Below, piece after piece: positions 35,476 through 44,313 of a stretch of 64,000 nt of DNA; positions within the stretch are counted from its first letter, which is position 1, and each line of letters opens with the position of its first letter. Made by a program: the position numbers and the translations under genes. Origin of the DNA: Granulicella sapmiensis (GTDB lineage: Bacteria; Acidobacteriota; Terriglobia; Terriglobales; Acidobacteriaceae); NCBI GenBank assembly GCA_026225395.1, contig JAMFSR010000028.1, positions 145,978 through 209,977 on the forward strand. The letters run 5' to 3'. The notes below the pieces were generated by a model that was not told where the DNA came from, did not search any database, and was given only the letters and a program-made list of their open reading frames with translations.

Positions 35476-36114
35476 TTAGTGAACAACCCCGGCCTGATCC
35501 ATGGGCCAGTACACGAACGCCGCCCGGCCGTAGATCAGGTCGCGATCCACGGGACCAAAGTCCCGGCTGTCGCTCGAGATCGACCGGTGGTCGCCCATCA
35601 TGAAGTACTCCTTATCAGGGATCGTCATCTCCGGTTGTGACCGGTCGTCCTGATACTTAAACGGCACGTAACTCTCTTTTAGCGCCTCGCCATTCACCCA
35701 TACCGTCCCATGGTCGATCCTCAACCGATCTCCCGGGAGAGCGATCACACGTTTGATATAGCTCTTGGTGTGATCATGCGGATAGAGGAATACCACGACG
35801 TCTTCACGATGAATCTGGTCGCCCACCAGCGACCCCAGTCTGGAGTAGGCAAACTTGTTGATAAACAGCCGGTCCTGATCTTCCAGCATCGGCAGCATGC
35901 TTGTGCCTTCCACCCGCACCGGCTGGTATAGAAACAGGATGATGAAAACCGATACCAGAACCGACACCACCAGGTCTCTGGCCCAGGAGCGGACGCCTGT
36001 GCCCTCAGGCACTTGCGGCGCAGGCATCTCGGTCGGCTCTTGCGCGTGCCCATCGGCAGGTTGTTGCGGTTCTTCCAAAGCTGTTTCTCCGTCCTTTACG
36101 TGCCGGCCACACAT
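35476..36114 (-). CDS. lepB: Signal peptidase I
   Basis: Membrane serine protease that removes Sec and Tat signal peptides. The 212-residue protein has a proline-rich cytoplasmic N-terminus, one membrane helix (DLVVSVLVSVFIILFLYQPV), the Ser nucleophile in EGTSMLPML (about residue 74), the Lys base in SYIKRVIALPGD (about residue 123), and box E MGDHRSISSDSRDFGPV. It is convergent with tpiA with only 3 bp between stops. Confidence 0.95.
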   Translation of the reverse strand: MCGRHVKDGETALEEPQQPADGHAQEPTEMPAPQVPEGTGVRSWARDLVVSVLVSVFIILFLYQPVRVEGTSMLPMLEDQDRLFINKFAYSRLGSLVGDQIHREDVVVFLYPHDHTKSYIKRVIALPGDRLRIDHGTVWVNGEALKESYVPFKYQDDRSQPEMTIPDKEYFMMGDHRSISSDSRDFGPVDRDLIYGRAAFVYWPMDQAGVVH

Positions 36115-36294
36115 TCGTGCTACATCCTTTATAGACGTATTGGATTACAAACTGCATCTAACCGTCCTGAGCCCGTTCCCTGGGAGGGGAGTGGGCCGGT
36201 TAGTAGTCAAGTCAACCAGCCTGACAGCCGACGAGCAAAACAGACCGCCCGTATCCAGTTGAAAACACGGTTCCTACACTCGCTCGCTTTACGC

Positions 36295-36300
36295 TAGAAT
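36295..36300 (+). promoter_or_regulatory. Candidate -10 element for murQ
   Basis: TAGAAT sits 20 bp upstream of the murQ ATG, in the same GCTAGAATG context as the lexA -10 box. The -35 partner is weak (TTCCTA at 36271-36276). Confidence 0.35.
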
Positions 36301-36320
36301 GAGGACTGTCCGAAAAATCC

Positions 36321-37289
36321 ATGGCCACTCTCACTATGCCCTCGCCGCCACCGTTCGAGAAGCCGCAAAGCCGCCCGTCTGCCGATCTCCAAAGCCTTAT
36401 CACGGAGAAGCCGAATGAAGCCTCTGCAGGTCTCGATACCAAATCTGCTATTGAGATTGCACGGATCATCAACCATGACGACACCAAGGTCGCCGCGGCT
36501 GTCAAAAAGGCCCTTCCAGAGATTGCGATGGTCATCGACACTGTTGCGCGGTCTCTACGCGACGGCGGTCGGCTCATCTACGTGGGTGCCGGCTCCTCGG
36601 GCCGAATCGCCGCACTCGACGCCTCTGAGTGCCCCCCAACGTTTTCGACCGCGCCGTCGCAGGTGCAATACATCATGGCCGGCGGTCCGAAGGCGCTCGC
36701 TTCTGCCTCCGACGTCAATGAGGACTCTCCAGAGCTTGGTCAACGCGACATCGCCCGCCGACGTCCCACGCGCAAGGACATCGTGATTGGCATCTCGGCT
36801 TCGGGCCGCACGCCCTATGTGGTCGGCGCCACCGAATACGCCCGCTCCCGTGGCGCCAAGACCGCGGCCATCACCTGCAATCCAAACTCCGACCTGTCCC
36901 AGGTAGCCGACGTCACCATTTGCGCGGAAGTAGGCCCGGAAGTTCTTTCCGGATCGACCCGCATGAAGGCTTCTACTGCCCAGAAGATGATCCTGAATAT
37001 GATCACCACCGGCGCGATGACCCGGCTCGGCTATGTGTACGAAAACCTGATGGTCAACGTACACATGAAGAACGCCAAGCTGGTCGAACGCGGCATCAGC
37101 GTCCTGATGAAGCTGTGCGATATCGACCGCGAAACGGCCATCCGAACCATTAAGTCCGCGGGCAAATCGATTCCCATTGCCGTTGTCATGCTCAAGGCTA
37201 ACGTCGACAAAATGGAAGCTGTTCGCCGTCTTCAGAAATCCGACGGAAATGTCCGTCTCGCGATCGACGACTCCCGCCTCGAACTTTAG
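36321..37289 (+). CDS. murQ: N-acetylmuramic acid 6-phosphate etherase
   Basis: Cleaves the lactyl ether of MurNAc-6-phosphate to give GlcNAc-6-phosphate and D-lactate in peptidoglycan recycling. The 322-residue protein has a SIS sugar-phosphate domain with VGAGSSGRIAALDASECPPTF and VIGISASGRTPYVVGA, and the signature NPNSDLSQVADVTICAEVGPEVLSGSTRMKA. The N-terminal 30 residues are a Pro-rich extension. No neighbouring recycling gene is seen. Confidence 0.95.
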   Translation: MATLTMPSPPPFEKPQSRPSADLQSLITEKPNEASAGLDTKSAIEIARIINHDDTKVAAAVKKALPEIAMVIDTVARSLRDGGRLIYVGAGSSGRIAALDASECPPTFSTAPSQVQYIMAGGPKALASASDVNEDSPELGQRDIARRRPTRKDIVIGISASGRTPYVVGATEYARSRGAKTAAITCNPNSDLSQVADVTICAEVGPEVLSGSTRMKASTAQKMILNMITTGAMTRLGYVYENLMVNVHMKNAKLVERGISVLMKLCDIDRETAIRTIKSAGKSIPIAVVMLKANVDKMEAVRRLQKSDGNVRLAIDDSRLEL

Positions 37290-37296
37290 CAGCCCT

Positions 37297-37974
37297 TCAG
37301 GCGATCTTCGCCAGCGATGCGAGAGCCGATGACGCCGCGACCGCCAGAGCGCGATGATGAATCGTGAACAGTGCAAGCTCCAGACGATCGGAAACGCCGG
37401 TCTTGTCGTAAATGGCCCGCAGATAGTTCTTCACCACCTGCTCCTTGGTCTCGAGTTTGGCTGCGATTTCCTTGTTCTTGCAGCCCTCGGCAACGAGAGC
37501 GATGATCTGTATTTCTTTCGGCGTCAATCCAGCCAGGACGCGCGCCCCTACGCGATCCTGTGAAGGTGTCGACTGCACGCTTGTGCGTTGGACGATGCGT
37601 TCGCCGGCTGCCACCCGGTGCAGCGTATCGACCAGTTGCACGCCGGCAACCGATCGCAGCACAATCCCCTCTGCCCGTTGGGCCACGGTCTCGTCCAGCT
37701 CCGCACCATGCTCCAGAATGATGATGGCTTTACTTCCTACCTCTTCGATGCGATCCATGATCTTATGCAGGTCTGCACTTATGCTGGAAGGAAAGAGCAC
37801 GATGTTTCGACGCAGGCCATTAATGGCTTCCATGAGCCGATCCAGGTCGGCACATTGGGCGACGACTCGCAGGTCGGCTTCCAGTGAAAGCACCCGAGCC
37901 ACACCCGTGCGAAAGATCATTTGATTGTCCGCGAGAATAATCCCCTGCGCCAACATTACCCTCTTTCGCGACAT
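37297..37974 (-). CDS. LuxR/NarL-family regulator with atypical receiver
   Basis: The 225-residue protein has an N-terminal receiver-like domain and a C-terminal GerE helix-turn-helix (LTPKEIQIIALVAEGCKNKEIAAKLETKEQVVKNYLRAIY). In the receiver, the acid pocket is reduced to one Asp (ILADNQ) and the phosphoacceptor strand reads NIVLFPSS, so the Asp is replaced near residues 61-62. This argues against normal phosphorylation; a ligand- or protein-responsive regulator is more likely. Start codon choice is uncertain (Met-7 possible). Convergent with murQ. Confidence 0.85.
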   Translation of the reverse strand: MSRKRVMLAQGIILADNQMIFRTGVARVLSLEADLRVVAQCADLDRLMEAINGLRRNIVLFPSSISADLHKIMDRIEEVGSKAIIILEHGAELDETVAQRAEGIVLRSVAGVQLVDTLHRVAAGERIVQRTSVQSTPSQDRVGARVLAGLTPKEIQIIALVAEGCKNKEIAAKLETKEQVVKNYLRAIYDKTGVSDRLELALFTIHHRALAVAASSALASLAKIA

Positions 37975-38122
37975 AACCGCTGGCCCAGGAATTTGGTCTG
38001 TCTTCCTTCAATGAGACATACCAGTGCTTCTTCAGGCTATCCCACGAAAGTTCCACCGAGCAACTTAGCCTGAGGATTCGCGTTCAACCCTAAGAGTCGT
38101 CACCAACGACCAGGAGAAGTGT

Positions 38123-38458
38123 ATGAAAGCCAAAAACCTTGTTCTCGTTGCAGCATCTTCCCTCTTACTTTTTGCAGGGCTCGGGTGCGCTCCTCGTTAT
38201 GCACCACCACCGCCGCCACCACCGCCGGGCGCGCAGCTTCCTCCACTTCTCCAACTTGCGGACCACAATGGATTCGATACGGGCCGCGCGGATGGCGCTC
38301 GCGATGTAGAGCAGGGCATTCCTTATAGCCCACGACGCACACGCGCCTACCACGACACTCCGGGTTATGATCCGCAACTAGGACCGCCTGGGCCGTATCG
38401 CAATGCCTTCCGCAACTCTTACCTGCGCGGATATGACAGGGGCTATCACCGCGGCTAG
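38123..38458 (+). CDS. Small proline-rich lipoprotein
   Basis: A 111-residue product behind a GGAGAAG ribosome site. The signal peptide ends in a lipobox (FAGLGC, Cys-22), followed by eight consecutive prolines. The rest is Gly/Tyr/Arg-rich and ends SYLRGYDRGYHRG. It is probably an outer-membrane-anchored lipoprotein of unknown role; no domain is recognised. Confidence 0.7.
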   Translation: MKAKNLVLVAASSLLLFAGLGCAPRYAPPPPPPPPGAQLPPLLQLADHNGFDTGRADGARDVEQGIPYSPRRTRAYHDTPGYDPQLGPPGPYRNAFRNSYLRGYDRGYHRG

Positions 38459-38548
38459 CAAGGCTGTTTCTGGTTCATGAGGGGTGCTGCTGAGTATGAT
38501 GGATAGAACGAATCAAAATTCTATCCATCTCTCAGGAGTTTTTCTTCC

Positions 38549-38983
38549 ATGCCAGATCAGCAGACCTCACTTCGGCCGTTCCACATCGCTTTTCCCGTCG
38601 ATAATTTGGAGCGGGCACGCCATTTCTACGGCGAAGTGCTTGGATGTCCGGAAGGGCGAAGCTCAGAACAGTGGATCGATTTCAATTTCTTTGGCCACCA
38701 GATCGTTGCTCATTGCAAGCCAACCGCGAAGGAAGCAGCGCAGAGCAATCCCGTGGACGGCCACGATGTGCCCGTTCCCCACTTCGGCGTTGTCCTTACG
38801 AAGGACGATTGGCAAAAGCTTGCAGCTCGGGTATCCGCAGCAGGCGTGAAGTTCATCATCGAACCCTACACGCGTTTTGAGGGACAGGTTGGCGAGCAGT
38901 CGACGATGTTTTTCCTCGACCCTGCGGGGAATGCTCTTGAGTTCAAAGCCTTCGAGGATCTTGGTCAACTTTTCGCAAAATAA
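38549..38983 (+). CDS. VOC-family (glyoxalase/dioxygenase-like) protein
   Basis: A 144-residue protein of two beta-alpha-beta-beta-beta modules. Typical elements are [23 protein letters not shown] at the start and [18 protein letters not shown] at the end, with probable metal ligands His-13, His in PVPHFGVVL and Glu in ALEFKAF. The substrate is unknown; the family includes glyoxalase I, extradiol dioxygenases and resistance proteins. Confidence 0.82.
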   Translation: MPDQQTSLRPFHIAFPVDNLERARHFYGEVLGCPEGRSSEQWIDFNFFGHQIVAHCKPTAKEAAQSNPVDGHDVPVPHFGVVLTKDDWQKLAARVSAAGVKFIIEPYTRFEGQVGEQSTMFFLDPAGNALEFKAFEDLGQLFAK

Positions 38984-38994
38984 GCGTACGAGCG

Positions 38995-39744
38995 CTAGGC
39001 CGGCTGCGTTTGCTCCGTGTCAACGGGCTCTGCACTAGCTGTTCGAGATGTCGACCTCGGCGCCACGGGCGCATCGTCGCTTGTGAGGTGCTCTTCCACG
39101 TGCTGCAAGTGGCGGCGCATAGCGCGGCGAGCCTCATTCGGGTTGCGCCCGGCGATCGCGGCGAAGATGGCTTCGTGATCTTCGAGCGCCGCCGCCTGAT
39201 GAAGGTCCAGTCCCGCACGCTGGCTGAGACGGTGGTACATGGGCGCGAACATGCCTGCCCAAAGTCCATCCACAATACTGGTTAAAACGCTGTTCTTGGC
39301 CGCTTCGCCGATCGAGACATGGAACTGCCTGTCGGTCACCTGCGCATTGGTCTTGGCCTGCACGAGGCGGCGCATCTGCTGCAAGGTCTTCTCGATCTTG
39401 GTGAGGTCGCCGGCAGAGGCATACAACGCCGCATCGGCAGCGATCTCGCCTTCAATCAGGATGCGCGCGCGAAGCAGCTCGAAAGGCCCCGGGCCAGAGT
39501 CCAGGACGAGCGACATCGGATTCACCGATTCGCGCACGTACGCGCCGGATCCACTGCGGATCTCAAGTTCTCCGGCGATCTCCAACGCGACCATCGCTTC
39601 GCGGATGGTAGGGCGGCTTACGCCGCAGATCTTTGCCAAATCAATTTCGCCGGGCAGGCGCGACCCGGGTTCGAGCCCCTTCTCGGCGATGTATCGCGAG
39701 ATGCGGGCCGCGACTTCCTGGTATCTACGATGTGTCTTTGCCAT
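38995..39744 (-). CDS. GntR/FadR-family transcriptional regulator
   Basis: The 249-residue regulator has an N-terminal winged helix (GSRLPGEIDLAKICGVSRPTIREAMVALEIAGELEIRSGSGAYV) and a C-terminal FCD ligand domain with the His of QFHVSIGEAAKNSVL and HEAIFAAIAGRN, which normally bind a metal and an organic acid. It lies next to the fuconate genes, so a sugar acid such as L-fuconate or KDF is a plausible effector (inference). A small palindrome, GTGCTcctAGCAC, sits at 39746-39758 immediately upstream and may mediate autoregulation. Confidence 0.88.
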   Translation of the reverse strand: MAKTHRRYQEVAARISRYIAEKGLEPGSRLPGEIDLAKICGVSRPTIREAMVALEIAGELEIRSGSGAYVRESVNPMSLVLDSGPGPFELLRARILIEGEIAADAALYASAGDLTKIEKTLQQMRRLVQAKTNAQVTDRQFHVSIGEAAKNSVLTSIVDGLWAGMFAPMYHRLSQRAGLDLHQAAALEDHEAIFAAIAGRNPNEARRAMRRHLQHVEEHLTSDDAPVAPRSTSRTASAEPVDTEQTQPA

Positions 39745-39910
39745 AGTGCTCCTAGCACGTCCATCCTACTCGTAACTTCCCACAACCGTCGCGTTGGAAA
39801 TGAGAAAGATATCCAACGAGACCCTTAGTCCCCTCCCCCCTCAAAAATTCCGCAAAGTCCGGAGCAATCGAGACTTAGGGCGGGACTTCGAAGCGGCAAT
39901 CAGTGTAACC

Positions 39911-39938
39911 AAAAGAACGCCCGGCTCGCCGGGCGTTC
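39911..39938 (-). terminator. Terminator of the fuconate operon
   Basis: A perfect 10-bp stem (39915-39924 with 39929-39938) with a four-base loop. On the minus strand it is followed by TTTT, placing it 65 bp after the fumarylacetoacetate-hydrolase-family gene. Plus-strand function is less likely because only a broken T tract follows. Confidence 0.8.
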
Positions 39939-40003
39939 TCCTCTGCAATCTACTCTATCTTGGCTGTCAAGAACCAACTCCGTCTGCATTGACGGCGAAT
40001 TGG

Positions 40004-40834
40004 CTAGGCAATCGCTCGTGTCCGGTTCCGAAGGGTGCCGAGCTTTTCGATTTCGATGACCATATCTTCGTTCGGCTTCAACCAGCGCTGCGGTGTCCGG
40101 CCCAGACCCACGCCCGGAGGGGTGCCCGTGCTGATGACGTCTCCGGACTCCAGGGGCACGATCCTCGAAAGGTATGCGATCAGTTCAGGTATGCGAAAGA
40201 TCAGGTCCCTGGTGTTGGCGGACTGCATCACTTCCCCGCTGAGTGTGAGCTTGATGTCGAGCTCGTGGGGATCGGCCACTTCGTCCTGCGTGACGATGTA
40301 AGGACCCATGGGCGTGAAGGTTGGAAAGCTCTTTCCCAGCGTCCATTGCGAGGTAGCCAACTGGACGCCACGCGCGCTGACATCGTTCACGATGGTGTAG
40401 CCGAAGACGTGTTCCTTCCACTTCCCTGCCGCAATCCGATGTCCGGGCTTGCCAATGACCACCGCAAGCTCAGCTTCGTAATCAGGCTCGGTTGCGTCTG
40501 GCGGCAGCAGCACGTCGGTGTCTGGGCCGGTGATCGAAGACGCAAGCTTCATGAACACGGTCGGAACGCTTTGCACCTTCATCTTCGACTCCGCGGCATG
40601 CTCACGGTAATTAAGACCGATGCCGAAGATGCGCGGAGGCCGTTGCAATGGTGCTACCAGGGTCACGTCTTCCAGGCGAAGAGGCTCTCCGGCGAAGTCC
40701 GGTTCGGCTGCTCCGCTTGCGATGTGTGCCAATACCGAATCGGCTCCGCTGTCAGTCAAGGGCCGTACCTGGTTGCCAAGAAGCACGCCGCCGTGAATCT
40801 GATCGTCTTTATGCTTGAACGAAACGAACTTCAT
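40004..40834 (-). CDS. Fumarylacetoacetate hydrolase-family protein, probable 2,4-diketo-3-deoxy-L-fuconate hydrolase
   Basis: The ATG at 40834 follows AGGAG and gives 276 residues starting MKFVSFKHKDD. The FAH catalytic core is clear: PRIFGIGLNYREHAAES, VFMKLASSITGP, the metal ligands in EPDYEAELAVVIGKPG, and the VISTGTPPGVGLG end. Its start overlaps the end of the L-fuconate dehydratase gene, so the likely reaction is hydrolysis of 2,4-diketo-3-deoxy-L-fuconate to pyruvate and lactate. Substrate assignment is from context. Confidence 0.82.
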   Translation of the reverse strand: MKFVSFKHKDDQIHGGVLLGNQVRPLTDSGADSVLAHIASGAAEPDFAGEPLRLEDVTLVAPLQRPPRIFGIGLNYREHAAESKMKVQSVPTVFMKLASSITGPDTDVLLPPDATEPDYEAELAVVIGKPGHRIAAGKWKEHVFGYTIVNDVSARGVQLATSQWTLGKSFPTFTPMGPYIVTQDEVADPHELDIKLTLSGEVMQSANTRDLIFRIPELIAYLSRIVPLESGDVISTGTPPGVGLGRTPQRWLKPNEDMVIEIEKLGTLRNRTRAIA

Positions 40835-42137
40835 GCTCCTGCTCTCTCCATGTTTCCCCGTCAGGGAATTCAAACCTCTTCAGCGACTCCGGCAGGATCT
40901 CGATGCTGTAGCCCGGATCGTGCGGCACACGATAGTGGCCGCGTTCTATTTTTACCGGATAGCGGAAGTGTTCGTGCAGATGATCGACATATTCGATGAC
41001 CCTATTCTCCATAGTGCAGGAGACGCTGAGGAAGTCGAAGGTCGAGAGATGCTGCACGTACTCGCAAAGACCGACTCCGCCGGCGTGAGGGCATACGGGA
41101 ATTCCAAACTTCGCCGCCATCAAAATAATGGCAAGGTTCTCGTTCACGCCCGCCACGCGGCAGCTATCGATCTGGCAGACGTCAATGGATCCTGCCTGGA
41201 ACAGCTGCTTGAACATGATGCTGTTATGGCAGTGCTCGCCCGTCGCGATGCGCGTCGGCACCACTTCGCGGCGGATGCGCGCATGGCCCAGGATGTCATC
41301 CGGGCTGGTCGGCTCTTCCATCCACCAGGGCTGAAGCTCCGCGAGTTGGCGCGTGCGCTCGATAGCTTCCTCAACGCCCCACTTCTGATTGGCGTCCACC
41401 ATCATGCGATTCTGCCAGCCGATCTCTTCGCGCACGATGCGGCCACGGCGCAGATCGTCTGAAGCAACACCGCCGACCTTCAGCTTGAAGTGTGTCCATC
41501 CATCGGCGATGCCCTCGCGACACAAGCGGCGAATCTTCTCATCGCTGAAGCCGAACCATCCGGCCGAGGTTGTGTAGGCCTGATACCCCTTCGCTTCGAG
41601 GATCGCGAGTCTTTCTGCCTGACCGGCCTTCCCCTTACGCAGAATCGCTAGAGCTTCTTCCGGCGAGAGTGCATCGGCGATGTAGCGAAAATCGATGGCG
41701 GAGACGATCTGCTCGGGGGTCATGTCAGCGAGCAATTGCCAAACGGGTTTCCCTTCCGCCTTCGCGTAAAGATCCCACACGGCGTTCACCAGAGCGCCGC
41801 AGGCAAGATGAATCACGCCTTTTTCGGGGCCAAGCCAACGGAACTGTGTATCGCCGGTCAGCTGCAGATACATCGCATTGAGATCAGAGGTGAGCGACTC
41901 AAGCGTGCGTCCTTTGACGAACTGCGCAAGATATTGAAGTGCGCTGACGCAGAGCTCCGTGCCTCGGCCGAGCGTAAACGTTAGCCCGTGCCCTTCAATG
42001 CCCGCGTCCGTTTCTAGAATGCAGTAGGCAGCAGAGTAATCCGGATCTTTGTTGACGGCGTCGGAGCCAACGTGCTCGCGGGATGTGGGGAACCGCAAGT
42101 CGACAACACGTACATCGCTGATTGTGATGTGCCTCAA
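40809..42137 (-). CDS. L-fuconate dehydratase
   Basis: Enolase-superfamily enzyme that dehydrates L-fuconate to 2-keto-3-deoxy-L-fuconate. The 442-residue length is right for the FucD group. Catalytic residues visible: the Lys-x-Lys base FKLKVG, metal ligands in MVDANQKWG, WWMEEP and ATGEHCHN, and the His of PVCPHAGGVGL. The N-terminus has the VSDAVNKDPDYSAAY-type substrate loop (VGSDAVNKDPDYSAAY). First gene of the fuconate operon. Confidence 0.92.
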   Translation of the reverse strand: MRHITISDVRVVDLRFPTSREHVGSDAVNKDPDYSAAYCILETDAGIEGHGLTFTLGRGTELCVSALQYLAQFVKGRTLESLTSDLNAMYLQLTGDTQFRWLGPEKGVIHLACGALVNAVWDLYAKAEGKPVWQLLADMTPEQIVSAIDFRYIADALSPEEALAILRKGKAGQAERLAILEAKGYQAYTTSAGWFGFSDEKIRRLCREGIADGWTHFKLKVGGVASDDLRRGRIVREEIGWQNRMMVDANQKWGVEEAIERTRQLAELQPWWMEEPTSPDDILGHARIRREVVPTRIATGEHCHNSIMFKQLFQAGSIDVCQIDSCRVAGVNENLAIILMAAKFGIPVCPHAGGVGLCEYVQHLSTFDFLSVSCTMENRVIEYVDHLHEHFRYPVKIERGHYRVPHDPGYSIEILPESLKRFEFPDGETWREQEHEVRFVQA

Positions 42138-42369
42138 AGGCCGCCTCGGAGTATTTGGAAATCACAGCACGATTTTTCTTCGTGCCGGCGAACCTGACGT
42201 ATAGCAACTCAAATTGTAGCTATCCTCCGGTTTTTCTTCAATGAAACACTTTTTGCACCCGGAAACATCGGGTTCGATGGGCTCGCCGGAGCAATTTGTC
42301 ATCGAAAACCCAATGATCCACTTTGACAAGGCTGCCCCAATGAACGTAAAACTCAGGCGATGACGCGTA
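42138..42369. promoter_or_regulatory. Divergent promoter region of the fuconate genes
   Basis: The region separates the fuconate dehydratase operon (minus) from the SDR gene (plus). A small inverted repeat ATAGC-N13-GCTAT (42201-42223) is the only palindrome I notice and could bind the adjacent GntR regulator. No clear -35/-10 pair is visible. Confidence 0.3.
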
Positions 42370-43155
42370 ATGATGGAGGATATTCGATTGTTTGACCTGC
42401 AAGGGAAACGGGCCGTCGTAACCGGTGCTGCCAGCGGCATTGGATTGGCCATTGCCGAGATCTTTGCGGCACACAAGGCGGAGGTGGTCCTACTGGACCT
42501 CGATCCGGTGAAGGCTGCAGATGCAGCGCAGGCCGTCGCCAAGAAGAGTTCGGCGAAAGTGAGCGGGGTTGGCTGTGACGTTTCGAGCACAGAAAGTGTC
42601 GCCGAAGCTTTTTCCAAGCTCGATGGCCCCATCGACATCCTGGTAAATTGCGCGGGGATTGCGCACGTAGGCAATCTGGTTTCGACATCGCCCCAGGACA
42701 TGGACCGGCTCTACGGCGTGAATGTTCGCGGCACATACTTATGTATGAAGGCAGCGATCGCAGGAATGATCGAAGCAAAGCGCGGTGTCATTTTGAACAT
42801 GGCTTCGATCGCAGCAACTGCTGGCCTGACCGATCGCTTTGCTTACTCCATGACCAAGGGTGCGGTCCTGTCCATGACGCTCTCGGTCGCGAAGGATTAT
42901 CTGCCTTTTGGGATTCGCTGCAACTGCATCTCTCCGGCGCGTGTTCATACCCCGTTCGTCGACGGCTTTCTGGCCAGGAACTATCCGGGCAAAGAGGCCG
43001 AGCAGATGCAGGTCCTAGCCAAATCGCAACCCATCGGGCGCATGGGCACGCCCGCGGAGATCGCCATCCTGGCGCTATACCTGTGTTCTGAAGAGTCTTC
43101 GTTCCTTACCGGCGTCGACTACCCGATCGACGGCGGCTTCTTCAACCTGCGGTAA
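42370..43155 (+). CDS. SDR-family dehydrogenase, probable 2-keto-3-deoxy-L-fuconate dehydrogenase
   Basis: A 261-residue classical short-chain dehydrogenase with NAD-binding TGAASGIG (residues 18-25), NCAGIAH for the adenine pocket, Ser in MASIAA, the catalytic Tyr-x-x-x-Lys in AYSMTKGAV and the closing IDGGFFNLR. Divergent from L-fuconate dehydratase, it fits oxidation of KDF to 2,4-diketo-3-deoxy-fuconate. L-fucose dehydrogenase, another SDR, is the alternative. Confidence 0.85.
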   Translation: MMEDIRLFDLQGKRAVVTGAASGIGLAIAEIFAAHKAEVVLLDLDPVKAADAAQAVAKKSSAKVSGVGCDVSSTESVAEAFSKLDGPIDILVNCAGIAHVGNLVSTSPQDMDRLYGVNVRGTYLCMKAAIAGMIEAKRGVILNMASIAATAGLTDRFAYSMTKGAVLSMTLSVAKDYLPFGIRCNCISPARVHTPFVDGFLARNYPGKEAEQMQVLAKSQPIGRMGTPAEIAILALYLCSEESSFLTGVDYPIDGGFFNLR

Positions 43156-43170
43156 ATTGGGACGCGGCGA

Positions 43171-44277
43171 CTACTTCGTGCCGCGTCCTGTCAGTTCCCT
43201 GATCAGATCAACTTCGTGTTGCCGATAGGGTGTGTCATCCTGCCGGAAGACCTCGTGGAACCAGACGGTTGGCTGCTCGATCGTGTACGGGCGCTTCCAC
43301 GAGTCCCATGGGAAATAAGTCTGCGTCTTGCCGGCGACGAGTCCCCAGTTGATGGCGGCCACATGATACTGCTTGGCGATGGGCAGGTCGTTGTCGAAGG
43401 TGCTGCCCGCACCGCGGGCCATGTACTCGGAACAGAGGATGGGGCGGCCGTAGGCTTGCAGCTCCTTGATGCGCGCCTCAAACTCCTCGGGCCAGCCGTA
43501 GTTGTGGAACGTGATCACGTCGGACTCTTCCAGTTGAATTTTGGTCGTCGCCGATTCCTTATCCGGGTGTGACCAGTCGCCGTTCCAGACACCGCTCGTC
43601 AGGGGCTGAATGGGATGCTGCGATCGCGCCCAGGCAAACACCTTGGGAAGCAGGCCGTCGACTAAGGCAGTCTTGTTCGGCGGGTCCGCGTCGCCATGGT
43701 TGTCCGGCTCGTTCCAGACATCCCACGCCAGCACTCTCGGATCGTTAGCGAAAGCGCCGACCACGCCTTTGACGTAAGCCTCGAGTTTGGGCTCGTATGC
43801 AGGATCGGCGAGTTCCTTTGAACCGGGACTCTGCACCCACCCTGAGTTATGCACTCCCGGAATGGGCGGATGCTGCGGCCCCAACTGCGGCCGTGGGTCC
43901 CAGCAGGAGTCAAAGAGCACGAACATGGGACGAATGCCATGCTTTGCCGCAATGGTCAGGAAGTCGTCGAGGCGCTTTTTGAAGGCGACAGGATCCTGAG
44001 TCCAAAGTTGGTCCTGCAGAAAGACCCGCATCGTGTTCATGCCGATGCTCTCTGCCATGCCAAGCTCTTTGTCATTCAACTGCGGGTTCCAGGTGGCAGC
44101 CTGAAACATCTCCAGCTGATTGATCGCGTCCGATGGCACATAGTTCGATCCAACCAGCCATGGCTGTTGCGCATACCATTGATTCGCTTTTGCAGCAGGC
44201 CAACGCTCAATGTGCTGCGCCCATACTGTCGTTGAAGCAGTAAGGGCCGCGAGGAATAAAACGCTTCTGAGCTTCAT
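43171..44277 (-). CDS. Exported GH5-like glycoside hydrolase
   Basis: The 368-residue protein carries a signal peptide (MKLRSVLFLAALTASTTVWA). It folds as a clan GH-A beta/alpha barrel: acid/base Glu in LAWDVWNEPDNHG, nucleophile Glu in PILCSEYMARG, and HNYGWPEEF with the active-site His-Asn. Acidobacterial relatives are often labelled cellulase-family or 1,4-beta-xylanase; the substrate is unknown. Its stop lies 15 bp after the stop of the convergent SDR gene. Confidence 0.82.
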   Translation of the reverse strand: MKLRSVLFLAALTASTTVWAQHIERWPAAKANQWYAQQPWLVGSNYVPSDAINQLEMFQAATWNPQLNDKELGMAESIGMNTMRVFLQDQLWTQDPVAFKKRLDDFLTIAAKHGIRPMFVLFDSCWDPRPQLGPQHPPIPGVHNSGWVQSPGSKELADPAYEPKLEAYVKGVVGAFANDPRVLAWDVWNEPDNHGDADPPNKTALVDGLLPKVFAWARSQHPIQPLTSGVWNGDWSHPDKESATTKIQLEESDVITFHNYGWPEEFEARIKELQAYGRPILCSEYMARGAGSTFDNDLPIAKQYHVAAINWGLVAGKTQTYFPWDSWKRPYTIEQPTVWFHEVFRQDDTPYRQHEVDLIRELTGRGTK

Positions 44278-44313
44278 ATCTATAGATTCCTCTTACCCCT
44301 CAGTGAGAAGGCT

